Below are positions 36,251 to 44,195 of a stretch of 64,000 nt of DNA, piece after piece (the stretch's first letter is position 1; the number at the start of each line of letters is the position of its first letter). Source of the DNA: UBA5072 sp963822145. GTDB lineage: Bacteria; Bacteroidota; Bacteroidia; Bacteroidales; UBA10428. Where the stretch lies: positions 62,001 to 126,000 of the forward strand of contig CAWGGG010000004.1 of assembly GCA_963822145.1 (NCBI GenBank), in the 5' to 3' direction. The notes beneath the pieces were generated by a model. That model saw only the letters and a program-made list of their open reading frames with translations, made no database searches and had not been told where the DNA came from. The position numbers and the translations under genes are program-made.

Positions 36251-38026
36251 ATGAATTTCAGGCAATATCTCTCCCGCTTCATTACTTTCGTTTCCGAGCG
36301 CCTCAGCCACCGGCAGCAGATGTACCTGCTAGGACTGGTGGTTGGATTGGTAAGCGGACTGGCAGCTGTACTTCTGAAAAATACCGTTCATCATACCCAT
36401 CAGTTTGTACTGGAAAAAGGGGGTCTTTTCCAGATCAATTTCCTTTACCTGGCTTTCCCCATGCTGGGTATTTTGCTCACTGTCCTGTATGTCAGGTTTT
36501 TTGTCAAGGATGAAATGGGACACGGGATAACCAAAATATTGTATTCCATATCCAAAAAAGGAGGATTCCTCCGCCCCCATAACAGTTATTCTTCCATAAT
36601 AGCCGCCACCCTCACCGTTGGCTTCGGGGGTTCTGTTGGACTGGAATCTCCCATAGTGGTTACGGGTTCCTCCATGGGCTCCAGCCTGGGACGACTGCTG
36701 GGTATGAATTACAAATCTATCATTACACTGATCGGCTGCGGAGCTGCAGGTGCTATCGCCGGCATTTTCAAGGCCCCGGTTGCCGGCGTAGTCTTCGGAC
36801 TTGAAGTACTGATGCTGGATATCAGTATGTGGTCGATCATCCCTTTGCTGATCTCAGCGGTTACCGGTGCTTCCATTTCCTACCTGTTCCTGGATAAAGG
36901 GGTGACTTTGCAGTATTCCGTAAAGGGAGCTTTTCATCTGCAAAACATTCCCTGGTATGCTGTATTGGGCATTTTTACAGGACTGGTTTCCCTGTATTTT
37001 ACCCGCATCACCATATGGATAGAATCTCTGTTTTCCAAAATTAAGCACCGATGGATCAGGCCTCTCACAGGAGGACTGGTGCTGGGTGCGCTGATCCTGG
37101 TTTTTCCCCTGTTCTATGGAGAAGGGTATGATATTCTGAATATCTTCCTGGAAGGCAACATCGGTGATATTGCCCGGGGCAGTGTTTTTTCCGGTCAGGA
37201 GAACAACCTCTGGGTGTTCATGTTGTTCGTGATCCTGGTCATCTTATTCAAGCCCTTGGCCATGACCGCCACCACAGGAGCCGGCGGGGTAGGCGGAATA
37301 TTTGCACCCACCATGTTTATGGGAGGATTTACGGGTTATTTTGCCGCCAGGATGCTCAACCTTTTTGAATTCATACAGGTTCCCGAAAAGAATTTCATCC
37401 TTACCGGTATGGCAGGACTTATGGCCGGGGTCATGCACGCGCCCTTGTTTGCCATTTTTCTCATTGCTGAAATAACAGGAGGGTATGTACTTTTCATTCC
37501 CCTGATGATTACATCCACCATTTCGTTTATTACCATCCGTTACTTTGAACCGCATTCAATTTATACGCACCGTATCGCCAAGCGCGGTGAACTGATCACC
37601 CATAACAAGGACAAGGCCATCCTCACCTTGCTGGAAATGGACCAGCTGATTGAAAAGGACTTCATGCCTGTGGCGGCTGAAGACTCCCTGGGAAAGCTGG
37701 TTAAAGTCATTTCCCGATCAAAGCGTAATCTCTTCCCTGTGCTGACGGGCAGGAATATGCTGGTGGGAGTGGTTTTGCTCGACAGCATCAGGCACGTTAT
37801 TTTTAACATCGACATGTACGATCGCGTGTTTGTCCGTGATCTCATGCAGCCTCCACCGACCCACATATCCCCAGGCGATTCGATGGAAAGCGTTATGAAA
37901 AAATTTGAAGAGAACGAGGCCTGGAACCTGCCGGTGATTAACAACGGGGTCTACATCGGTTTCCTCTCAAAGTCAAAGTTATTTTCCTATTACCGGAAAT
38001 GGCTGATCGAGATCTCTGATGAATGA
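36251..38026 (+). CDS. CLC chloride channel/transporter with tandem CBS domains
   Basis: 591 residues. The membrane part (about 20-435) has CLC helices with the filter segment GFGGSVGLESPIV, where the Glu corresponds to the gating Glu of GREGP, then GCGAAGAIAGIFKAPVAGVVFGLEVL and TGAGGVGGIFAPTMFMGG. A CBS pair follows (about 470-585: KDFMPVAAEDSLGKL, RDLMQPPPTHISPGDSM), probably a nucleotide-binding regulatory module. It moves chloride, possibly exchanging it for protons. The 237 bases upstream hold no supported gene. Its last codons overlap the convergent M48 gene by 37 bases. Confidence 0.93.
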   Translation: MNFRQYLSRFITFVSERLSHRQQMYLLGLVVGLVSGLAAVLLKNTVHHTHQFVLEKGGLFQINFLYLAFPMLGILLTVLYVRFFVKDEMGHGITKILYSISKKGGFLRPHNSYSSIIAATLTVGFGGSVGLESPIVVTGSSMGSSLGRLLGMNYKSIITLIGCGAAGAIAGIFKAPVAGVVFGLEVLMLDISMWSIIPLLISAVTGASISYLFLDKGVTLQYSVKGAFHLQNIPWYAVLGIFTGLVSLYFTRITIWIESLFSKIKHRWIRPLTGGLVLGALILVFPLFYGEGYDILNIFLEGNIGDIARGSVFSGQENNLWVFMLFVILVILFKPLAMTATTGAGGVGGIFAPTMFMGGFTGYFAARMLNLFEFIQVPEKNFILTGMAGLMAGVMHAPLFAIFLIAEITGGYVLFIPLMITSTISFITIRYFEPHSIYTHRIAKRGELITHNKDKAILTLLEMDQLIEKDFMPVAAEDSLGKLVKVISRSKRNLFPVLTGRNMLVGVVLLDSIRHVIFNIDMYDRVFVRDLMQPPPTHISPGDSMESVMKKFEENEAWNLPVINNGVYIGFLSKSKLFSYYRKWLIEISDE

Positions 38027-38808
38027 AGGGATTTTCTGACAGTTTCCCAGGGAATGTTCAGTATTTCTTCTGAAAAGTCCTTTTTCAAGGGATAATCATA
38101 GGCCGATTTAATGCGGGAATCAATATCGGGATGGGACATCAAGATTTCCATATTCAGGTCGGCAATACCGGCTTCCTCCCGCAGATGTCTTAGCGCCCTG
38201 CCCATAATGTGCGGGTTTATCCTGCACTTTTCAAGAAGTTCCAGGCAGAACCTGTCGGCTTCCTCTTCCTGGCTCCTGCTGAAAGCAGAAGTGGCAAGCA
38301 CTTCGGCTGCTTCTGAGACCAGTGCCTCATCAGAAAATAAAACAGCTACTGTAAAGTTGGTCAGCAGTTTGGAGAGTGTATGTCTTTTTTCAATATGTCC
38401 CATCTCGTGAGCGAGCACTGCAGCGCATTCCTCTGCTGATTCCATGAGAGTAACCATTCGTGTTGTCATCAGAATATTACCACCCGGAAGAGCAAAGGCA
38501 TTGGCCGTTTCATTCTTCACCAGGACTATGTTATACTGGTACCGGTTAGTATCCAGACCTTCAGTAAGCCGGTCTGCGATATCTTTCAGAGCGGTGCTAA
38601 CGGTATCATTTTCTGCCTGATGGAATTCGGGATTTGCTAAAGTTGCTTTTAGAAGCATTCGCCCAAGCTTCTCTTCCTTATCCTCAGACAGATGCATTGT
38701 GGCCCTCTCCGGTCCTATGGGGAACAGGGTAAATATTCCCCACAGGGATCCGAAAATAAGAAGCAGCAACGCGCCTTCAAAAAGGAGCCTTTTATTGTAC
38801 ATGGGCAT
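37990..38808 (-). CDS. M48 family metalloprotease
   Basis: 272 residues with one N-terminal membrane anchor (LLFEGALLLLIFGSLWGIF) and an extracytoplasmic M48 domain. The zinc motif HEMGH is in VLAHEMGHIEKRHTL; the third ligand is likely the Glu in SRSQEEEADRFCLELL. NAFALPGGNILMTTRMV is the usual substrate-strand segment. It resembles BepA/LoiP-type proteases that maintain envelope proteins. It directly abuts the DUF4870 gene, so the two plus the DUF4389 gene form a three-gene operon. Confidence 0.9.
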   Translation of the reverse strand: MPMYNKRLLFEGALLLLIFGSLWGIFTLFPIGPERATMHLSEDKEEKLGRMLLKATLANPEFHQAENDTVSTALKDIADRLTEGLDTNRYQYNIVLVKNETANAFALPGGNILMTTRMVTLMESAEECAAVLAHEMGHIEKRHTLSKLLTNFTVAVLFSDEALVSEAAEVLATSAFSRSQEEEADRFCLELLEKCRINPHIMGRALRHLREEAGIADLNMEILMSHPDIDSRIKSAYDYPLKKDFSEEILNIPWETVRKSLHSSEISISHFR

Positions 38809-39306
38809 TTAGATCCTGGGTGGTTCATTAACCAGCGGTCTTTCCGTTTTCTGTTGCCGTGTAAAGGCCTGCTGATAGGAGATCCTTCCAAAGAAAATAT
38901 AATAATACAGTAATCCTTTCCTGGCCTTGGCGGCGGCAATCAGACTAAACACCAGGTCCACAATATTAACCACGATGACCATGGCGGCAAAACCCTTGAA
39001 TTCGCTGGTAAAGGTCAGGTCATTGACCAGGCAGACGATCAGCCACGCCAGGAGTCCCATGTTCAGCAAGGTTACCGGAATCTGTGAATACAGCGCCTGC
39101 AGGGCATGAAAATGGACAAAGCGTCCCTTGCTTTTATTCAGATAGAGGTAAACAAAGGAGGCCACGAGGTTAAGCAATGGAAGAGGAAGGGCAATGGCAA
39201 CACCTGCAAACATCATCAGGTAAGCACCCATGGCATCCTCTTTCTCCCGGATGGTAATTTCATCGGGCTGCGGAACCGGGAAAAAACGGGTATTCAGATC
39301 ATCCAT
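38809..39306 (-). CDS. DUF4870 family membrane protein
   Basis: 165 residues with four hydrophobic segments. The central HFHALQALYSQIPVTLLNMG matches the DUF4870 pattern, where an aromatic-His patch (VHFHALQAL) sits between helices. Function is unknown. It lies between the DUF4389 and M48 genes with gaps of 6 and 0 bases, suggesting one translated unit, perhaps an envelope stress module. Confidence 0.8.
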   Translation of the reverse strand: MDDLNTRFFPVPQPDEITIREKEDAMGAYLMMFAGVAIALPLPLLNLVASFVYLYLNKSKGRFVHFHALQALYSQIPVTLLNMGLLAWLIVCLVNDLTFTSEFKGFAAMVIVVNIVDLVFSLIAAAKARKGLLYYYIFFGRISYQQAFTRQQKTERPLVNEPPRI

Positions 39307-39312
39307 CCTGTG

Positions 39313-39903
39313 CTACTCCACTTCTTTACCGGTGAAAGGAGGGTACTCATCTGTCATGAACAGCATGTAAGCATTGACCCGCGCGCTCCAGCGCAACAAG
39401 CCGGTAGCATAGCTGTGGAAAGAAAGAGGATATTCGCCTGTGAAGAGTACGATCCACCACGCCAGGAAGATTACCACCCAGGTGGCAATGCTCCTGAAAA
39501 ATAACATGAAACCATGCGGGATCATGACATAGATCCATCCGAAAAACAGTCGCAGCAAGAGCAAACCCCGGCTGAGGGATTCGGGATAGGCCATCTCGAA
39601 AGATACATGGTCATCGGATGCATTGATCCCAAAACCCGGATAGCCGTCACAAAGATTGACCAGTCTCGCCCGTAATCTTAACCCCCAGCGCATATTTCCA
39701 ACCTGGAACTCATACATGCTTTGTGGATACCGGCCGGTAAACAATACAACCCAGAAAGCAACAAAGGAAAGAATAGCCGACCAGATGCCCAGGAACATGA
39801 GAATGAATCCATGGGGCAGGGCCATGTACAACCATCCGAAAAAGGTTCGGAGAAGAAGTTCAAGACGCGAATAGCGCTCCTGATGTTGAATGGTAAGTTT
39901 CAT
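39313..39903 (-). CDS. DUF4389 membrane protein with internal duplication
   Basis: 196 residues. Two homologous halves: LLLRTFFGWLYMALPHGFIL...WVVLFTGRYPQSMYEFQ at 16-70 and LLLRLFFGWIYVMIPHGFML...WWIVLFTGEYPLSFHSYA at 115-170. Each half contributes two membrane helices and ends in a W-x3-LFTGxYP segment, as in DUF4389. The duplication is clear at the protein level. Function is unknown. First gene of the DUF4389-DUF4870-M48 operon. Confidence 0.8.
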   Translation of the reverse strand: MKLTIQHQERYSRLELLLRTFFGWLYMALPHGFILMFLGIWSAILSFVAFWVVLFTGRYPQSMYEFQVGNMRWGLRLRARLVNLCDGYPGFGINASDDHVSFEMAYPESLSRGLLLLRLFFGWIYVMIPHGFMLFFRSIATWVVIFLAWWIVLFTGEYPLSFHSYATGLLRWSARVNAYMLFMTDEYPPFTGKEVE

Positions 39904-40064
39904 AGGAAAAGGTTTAAGTAATGAATAGGTTAGCCTGACATTTCCATGTAAGGATTGATTTTGAATTAATTAAAAATATTAAATATTTCAGGGAAATAAA
40001 AGTTTGCCTGAAAAATTTCTGATAAACTAATCGGGTTTTATTTTTTTACTCCTATACAAAACAT

Positions 40065-40072
40065 TATTTTTG
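40065..40072 (+). promoter_or_regulatory. Putative -7 element for glyA
   Basis: TATTTTTG matches TAnnTTTG, 76 bases before the glyA ATG. The upstream -33 region has only a run of T residues, so the match is partial. Confidence 0.35.
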
Positions 40073-40148
40073 AGATCGCACAGGACGTATCCGGACTCCT
40101 TTTTAAGCTATTACTATTCTATACTTTACCTCTAAATATTTGAATTTT

Positions 40149-41429
40149 ATGGAAAGAGACTCCCGAATTTTCGAACTTATTAAGAAAGAAAATGATCGTC
40201 AACTGCATGGTATTGAACTGATTGCATCTGAAAATTTTGTCAGCGAACAAGTGCTTGAGGCGATGGGCTCATGCCTCACCAACAAATATGCTGAAGGACT
40301 TCCCGGGAAGCGTTATTACGGTGGTTGCCAGGTAGTGGATGAAGTTGAAGAATTGGCCATAGAACGGATCAAGACACTATTTCATGCCGGCTGGGCCAAT
40401 GTACAGCCTCATTCCGGTGCTCAGGCCAATGCAGCGGTAATGCTCGCAATATTGTCACCCGGGGACAAATTCATGGGGCTCGATTTATCGCACGGGGGAC
40501 ATCTATCGCATGGTTCTCCCGTGAATTCATCCGGTATCCTGTACCATCCGGTCGCCTACAAGCTAAATCCCGACACGGGCCGGGTGGATTACGACAATAT
40601 GGAGGAAATAGCCCTTCGGGAGAAACCCAGGCTTATCATTGCAGGGGCTTCTGCATATTCCCGCGATTGGGATTATGCAAGGATGAGGGCCATTGCTGAT
40701 AAGGTCGGTGCCTTGCTGATGGCAGATATCGCCCATCCTGCCGGGCTTATTGCCAAGGGCTTGCTGAATCATCCTTTCCCGCACTGTCACATCGTTACAA
40801 CAACCACTCATAAAACCCTGCGGGGACCGAGGGGTGGACTGATCCTGCTGGGTGAGGATTTCCCCAACCCCTGGGGCTACACCACGCCCAAGGGAGAGAT
40901 CAAGATGATGTCGAACCTGCTGGATCTTGCTGTTTTCCCGGGTACTCAGGGTGGTCCGCTGGAGCACGTCATTGCTTCCAAGGCCGTTTCCTTTGGAGAA
41001 GCGCTTACTGATTCCTATAAAACCTATGTTACTCAGGTTAAGAAAAATGCCGCGGTAATGGCGAAGTGCTTTATGGATAAGGGTTACAAAATTGTTTCCA
41101 ATGGTACTGATAACCATTCCATGCTTATTGACCTGCGTACCAAGGTTCCCGATATCACAGGCAAAATGGTCGAGAATACGCTTGTCAAAGCTGACATTAC
41201 CCTGAATAAGAACATGGTGCCCTTTGATTCACGAACACCCTTCACAACCTCCGGGGTGCGGGTGGGGACTCCTGCCATTACAACCCGGGGCGCGAAAGAG
41301 GACCTGATCGAAACGGTAGTGGAACTTATTGATGAGGTCATCCTGCACATTGAGGATGATAGGATCATTGCTGCAGTTCGGGAAAAGGTGAACAAACTGA
41401 TGAAAGACTATCCGTTATTTGCCTGGTAA
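40149..41429 (+). CDS. glyA: Serine hydroxymethyltransferase
   Basis: 426 residues. SHMT hallmarks are complete: LIASENFVSEQVLEAMGS, NKYAEGLPGKRYYGGC, NVQPHSGAQANAAV, LSHGGHLSHGSPVN, and the PLP lysine in VTTTTHKTLRGPRGG. It converts serine and tetrahydrofolate to glycine and methylene-tetrahydrofolate. The open frame begins at a TTG three codons upstream; the ATG at 40149 is the normal start. The TauE-type permease gene follows after 19 bases and may be co-transcribed. Confidence 0.97.
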   Translation: MERDSRIFELIKKENDRQLHGIELIASENFVSEQVLEAMGSCLTNKYAEGLPGKRYYGGCQVVDEVEELAIERIKTLFHAGWANVQPHSGAQANAAVMLAILSPGDKFMGLDLSHGGHLSHGSPVNSSGILYHPVAYKLNPDTGRVDYDNMEEIALREKPRLIIAGASAYSRDWDYARMRAIADKVGALLMADIAHPAGLIAKGLLNHPFPHCHIVTTTTHKTLRGPRGGLILLGEDFPNPWGYTTPKGEIKMMSNLLDLAVFPGTQGGPLEHVIASKAVSFGEALTDSYKTYVTQVKKNAAVMAKCFMDKGYKIVSNGTDNHSMLIDLRTKVPDITGKMVENTLVKADITLNKNMVPFDSRTPFTTSGVRVGTPAITTRGAKEDLIETVVELIDEVILHIEDDRIIAAVREKVNKLMKDYPLFAW

Positions 41430-41448
41430 ATTCCTTAACCCGTAACCC

Positions 41449-42213
41449 ATGGATTTCTCTCACCTGGAATGGTACCAGTATATTCTTATTATCGGAGCCG
41501 GCCTCGTCGCCGGCTTCATCAATACATTGGCGGGCAGTGGATCGCTGCTAACCCTCCCCTTGCTGATATTTATCGGGCTACCTCCCAACATGGCCAACGG
41601 TACCAACCGTATCGCCATCATGCTGCAAAGCCTGGTCGGTTCCATAGGCTTCCGCAAGCAGGGTTCACTGAACCTGCAATCAGGCCTGTTGCTCGGAATA
41701 CCCTCTGTTCTCGGATCGGTGGCCGGCGCCCTGATCGCCCTGGCGATCAACAGCAAAGCCATGGAAAGAGTGGTGGGAATCCTCCTGATCCTCATGTTCT
41801 TCATAGTATTGTTTAAACCAGAAGTCTGGCTCAAGGGGAAAACGGACCAGGGTGTCGGCGGATCAGTTTGGGTAAACATCATCGTGTTCTTCCTCATTGG
41901 TGTTTATGGCGGGTTTATCCAGGCGGGGGTAGGATTTTTTCTACTGGGGGGACTGGTACTGGGAGCCGGGCTCGACCTGGTCAGGGCCAATGCCATAAAG
42001 AATTTCCTGGTTTTTCTCTACACACCCTTTGCCCTGGCTGTTTATATCCTCGGACACCAGGTGGATTACCAGGCGGGTTTAATCCTGTCGATTGGCAGCA
42101 TGACCGGTGCCTGGCTGGGCACTCGCTCCGCTGTAAGCTGGGGACCGGCCTTTGTGCGGTACATTTTGCTGCTGGCTGTCCTGGTTTCTGCAGTGCAGCT
42201 ATTATTCTTCTGA
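41449..42213 (+). CDS. TauE/SafE family sulfite/anion permease
   Basis: 254 residues and about eight membrane helices. The N-terminal GLVAGFINTLAGSGSLLTLP and the repeat-like GVYGGFIQAGVGFFLLGGLV are the two half-family motifs of the TauE/SafE (DUF81) permeases. Members export sulfite, sulfoacetate or similar anions, but specificity is not predictable. It follows glyA by 19 bases and ends two bases before the convergent tonB stop. Confidence 0.88.
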   Translation: MDFSHLEWYQYILIIGAGLVAGFINTLAGSGSLLTLPLLIFIGLPPNMANGTNRIAIMLQSLVGSIGFRKQGSLNLQSGLLLGIPSVLGSVAGALIALAINSKAMERVVGILLILMFFIVLFKPEVWLKGKTDQGVGGSVWVNIIVFFLIGVYGGFIQAGVGFFLLGGLVLGAGLDLVRANAIKNFLVFLYTPFALAVYILGHQVDYQAGLILSIGSMTGAWLGTRSAVSWGPAFVRYILLLAVLVSAVQLLFF

Positions 42214-42214
42214 A

Positions 42215-42991
42215 TTATTGTAATTTGAAATGGTAGGTGATGGTGCCAACCTGCCTTTCAGCAGCATCTTCCTTCAGATTGAATTTGGATTCAAGGGCGG
42301 CTTTTTTGGCAGCGGCATATAATGTATTGTCAACCAGGGTGGAACCTTTCACTCCAGGTGTGGCACTGATGACCCGACCGGAGCGATCCACAGCTATTTC
42401 AACAACAACAATACCTTCTCTTTGGATGTTGAATTCGGGTTTCTGAAGATGCAGCGGATTACGCCCGTTCAGGCTGGCAACAGCTCCGCCACCACCCAAT
42501 CCCTTTCCATAATTGTCGGATTCAGGACTGCCATCTGCTTCACCCATGTTACCAGTGCCCTTGTAAATACCTTCAGATGTTCCTGATTCTGTGGTAGACT
42601 GTCCCTTACTGGAATAGAGGGCTTTCTTGTTAACAACAGGGGTCTTGGTCACGGCTGTCGTTGTTGTTTTTACCGGCTGTGAAACGGTCTTTTTATCTGG
42701 TTTCTTCACGGTTTCAGATTTCTTAACAGAAGGTGCTTCTTCAAAATCCTGTGTCATAAGGCCTTCTTCGGTTTCTGCAGTTTGCGCCGGAGCTGATGCC
42801 GCAACAGATGTTTGATTGTTCAGGGCAGGTTCATTGATACCACCTGCGCTCTCAACATCCCCGAAGTTTATGAGAATGCCTCCTTCAAAAGGAGAGGGTT
42901 TGGATAGAGTAATATAGGTAAACAGGAGGATGAGCACAATAATATTGTGTATGATAAAAGTGCCCAGTATGCCATACTGTCTTTCTGACAT
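42215..42991 (-). CDS. TonB-like energy transducer
   Basis: 258 residues. One N-terminal membrane helix (GTFIIHNIIVLILLFTYITL), a long low-complexity linker rich in Thr, Lys, Glu and Gly (about 45-165), and a C-terminal TonB-type domain beginning near IQREGIVVVEIAVDRSGRV and ending in ITYHFKLQ. It would carry proton-motive energy from ExbB/ExbD to outer-membrane receptors. Third in exbB-exbD-tonB. No receptor gene is in the window. Confidence 0.85.
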   Translation of the reverse strand: MSERQYGILGTFIIHNIIVLILLFTYITLSKPSPFEGGILINFGDVESAGGINEPALNNQTSVAASAPAQTAETEEGLMTQDFEEAPSVKKSETVKKPDKKTVSQPVKTTTTAVTKTPVVNKKALYSSKGQSTTESGTSEGIYKGTGNMGEADGSPESDNYGKGLGGGGAVASLNGRNPLHLQKPEFNIQREGIVVVEIAVDRSGRVISATPGVKGSTLVDNTLYAAAKKAALESKFNLKEDAAERQVGTITYHFKLQ

Positions 42992-42996
42992 GATGT

Positions 42997-43398
42997 TTAT
43001 CGATTAATTTCCGGACTTGTTGCCAATATTACCTTATAATTATTACGCTTGGCAATATTCATCACGTCTACAATATATTCAATTGGTACTGATCTTTCTG
43101 CATGAATAGCAACAGTAGGATCCGGCGTTTTACCAATTTTCTGCTGGAGCATGGGCTCCAACTGGGCAAAATCAACACGGCTTTTTTCCAGGTAAAAGCT
43201 GATATCCTTGGTTATGGAAACGGTTGTGATAGGTCTGCCAGAGGTTTGGCTGTTACTCCTGGGAAGCAACAACTTGATTGCGTTGGGTGCTACAAGGGTG
43301 GATGTCAACATAAAGAATAAAAGCAGCAGGAAGATAATATCGGTCATTCCTGCTACGCTGTAGCCAACCTCGACTTTATTTCTGGATCGCAATGCCAT
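42997..43398 (-). CDS. exbD: ExbD/TolR biopolymer transporter
   Basis: 133 residues. One N-terminal membrane helix bears the essential Asp in GMTDIIFLLLLFFMLTST (about residues 18-35); the periplasmic domain ends with AKRNNYKVILAT. It couples proton flow to the TonB-like protein with ExbB. It lies 5 bases from the tonB gene and 23 from exbB. The Asp at the start of the helix is conserved as expected. Confidence 0.92.
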   Translation of the reverse strand: MALRSRNKVEVGYSVAGMTDIIFLLLLFFMLTSTLVAPNAIKLLLPRSNSQTSGRPITTVSITKDISFYLEKSRVDFAQLEPMLQQKIGKTPDPTVAIHAERSVPIEYIVDVMNIAKRNNYKVILATSPEINR

Positions 43399-43421
43399 AA
43401 TCGGATTATCAAATGAATTAT

Positions 43422-44123
43422 CTACTTCTTAACCGGTTCATTCAGGAGATCCATGAATTCCATGGAATATGCCTCCAATCGGTTTACCAGTTCTTCAACC
43501 CTGGATACAAGGTAATTGTAAGCGAAATATGCGGGTATACCCACTAAAAGTCCGCCTACTGTTGTGATCAGGGCTATATAGATACCATTGGAAAGCACGG
43601 TAATATCCAGGCTGTTGCCTGCATTTGCCATATCCATGAAAGTTTTAACCATACCGAGTACGGTTCCAAAGAAACCCAACATCGGGGCTCCTCCTGCACA
43701 GGAGGCAAGAATGGCCAGTCCCTTTTCCAGTTTGTATATTTCCACCTGGCCTATATTCTGGATGGCTGTATTGATATCATTCAAAGGCCTCCCGATCCGA
43801 CTCACCCCCTTTTCCATCATCCGTGCCAGTGGATTAGCAGTTGACTGGCATAGTGCCAGGGCTGAATCCACCTTTCCGTCATGAATATAATCCTTGATCC
43901 TGTTCATGAAATTCTGGTCAATTTTTTCAGCGTTCCTGATGGTCATGAAACGTTCGATGAATACATAGATCGCAATTATCGAAAGCAATCCAATGGGAAT
44001 CATGACCCATCCCCCCTTGATCGCCAGGTCCAAATAGGAAACAGGCATATCTTTACCGGCAACAGAGGCTGCAAGACTATCTGCATTACTGTTCACTACG
44101 TTCTGTAATAATACAAGCAACAT
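43422..44123 (-). CDS. exbB: MotA/TolQ/ExbB proton channel protein
   Basis: 233 residues. Three membrane segments: one near the N-terminus (GWVMIPIGLLSIIAIYVFIE), and two in the conserved C-terminal part, ASCAGGAPMLGFFGTVLGMVKTF (split across the family motif) and ITTVGGLLVGIPAYFAYNYL. It forms the pentameric proton channel with ExbD in the inner membrane. First in exbB-exbD-tonB; a 72-base gap follows the tamB-like gene on the same strand. Confidence 0.93.
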   Translation of the reverse strand: MLLVLLQNVVNSNADSLAASVAGKDMPVSYLDLAIKGGWVMIPIGLLSIIAIYVFIERFMTIRNAEKIDQNFMNRIKDYIHDGKVDSALALCQSTANPLARMMEKGVSRIGRPLNDINTAIQNIGQVEIYKLEKGLAILASCAGGAPMLGFFGTVLGMVKTFMDMANAGNSLDITVLSNGIYIALITTVGGLLVGIPAYFAYNYLVSRVEELVNRLEAYSMEFMDLLNEPVKK

Positions 44124-44195
44124 ATACGATTTATTAAAGATTCGTCAAAATTATATAAACGATTAATGTGAGGGTTTATTTTTTCCACATAGTTA

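Noticed and set aside
39904..40148. Possible riboswitch upstream of glyA
   Set aside because: AT-rich with no conserved aptamer core that I can recognise; glycine and SAM riboswitch motifs were not seen.
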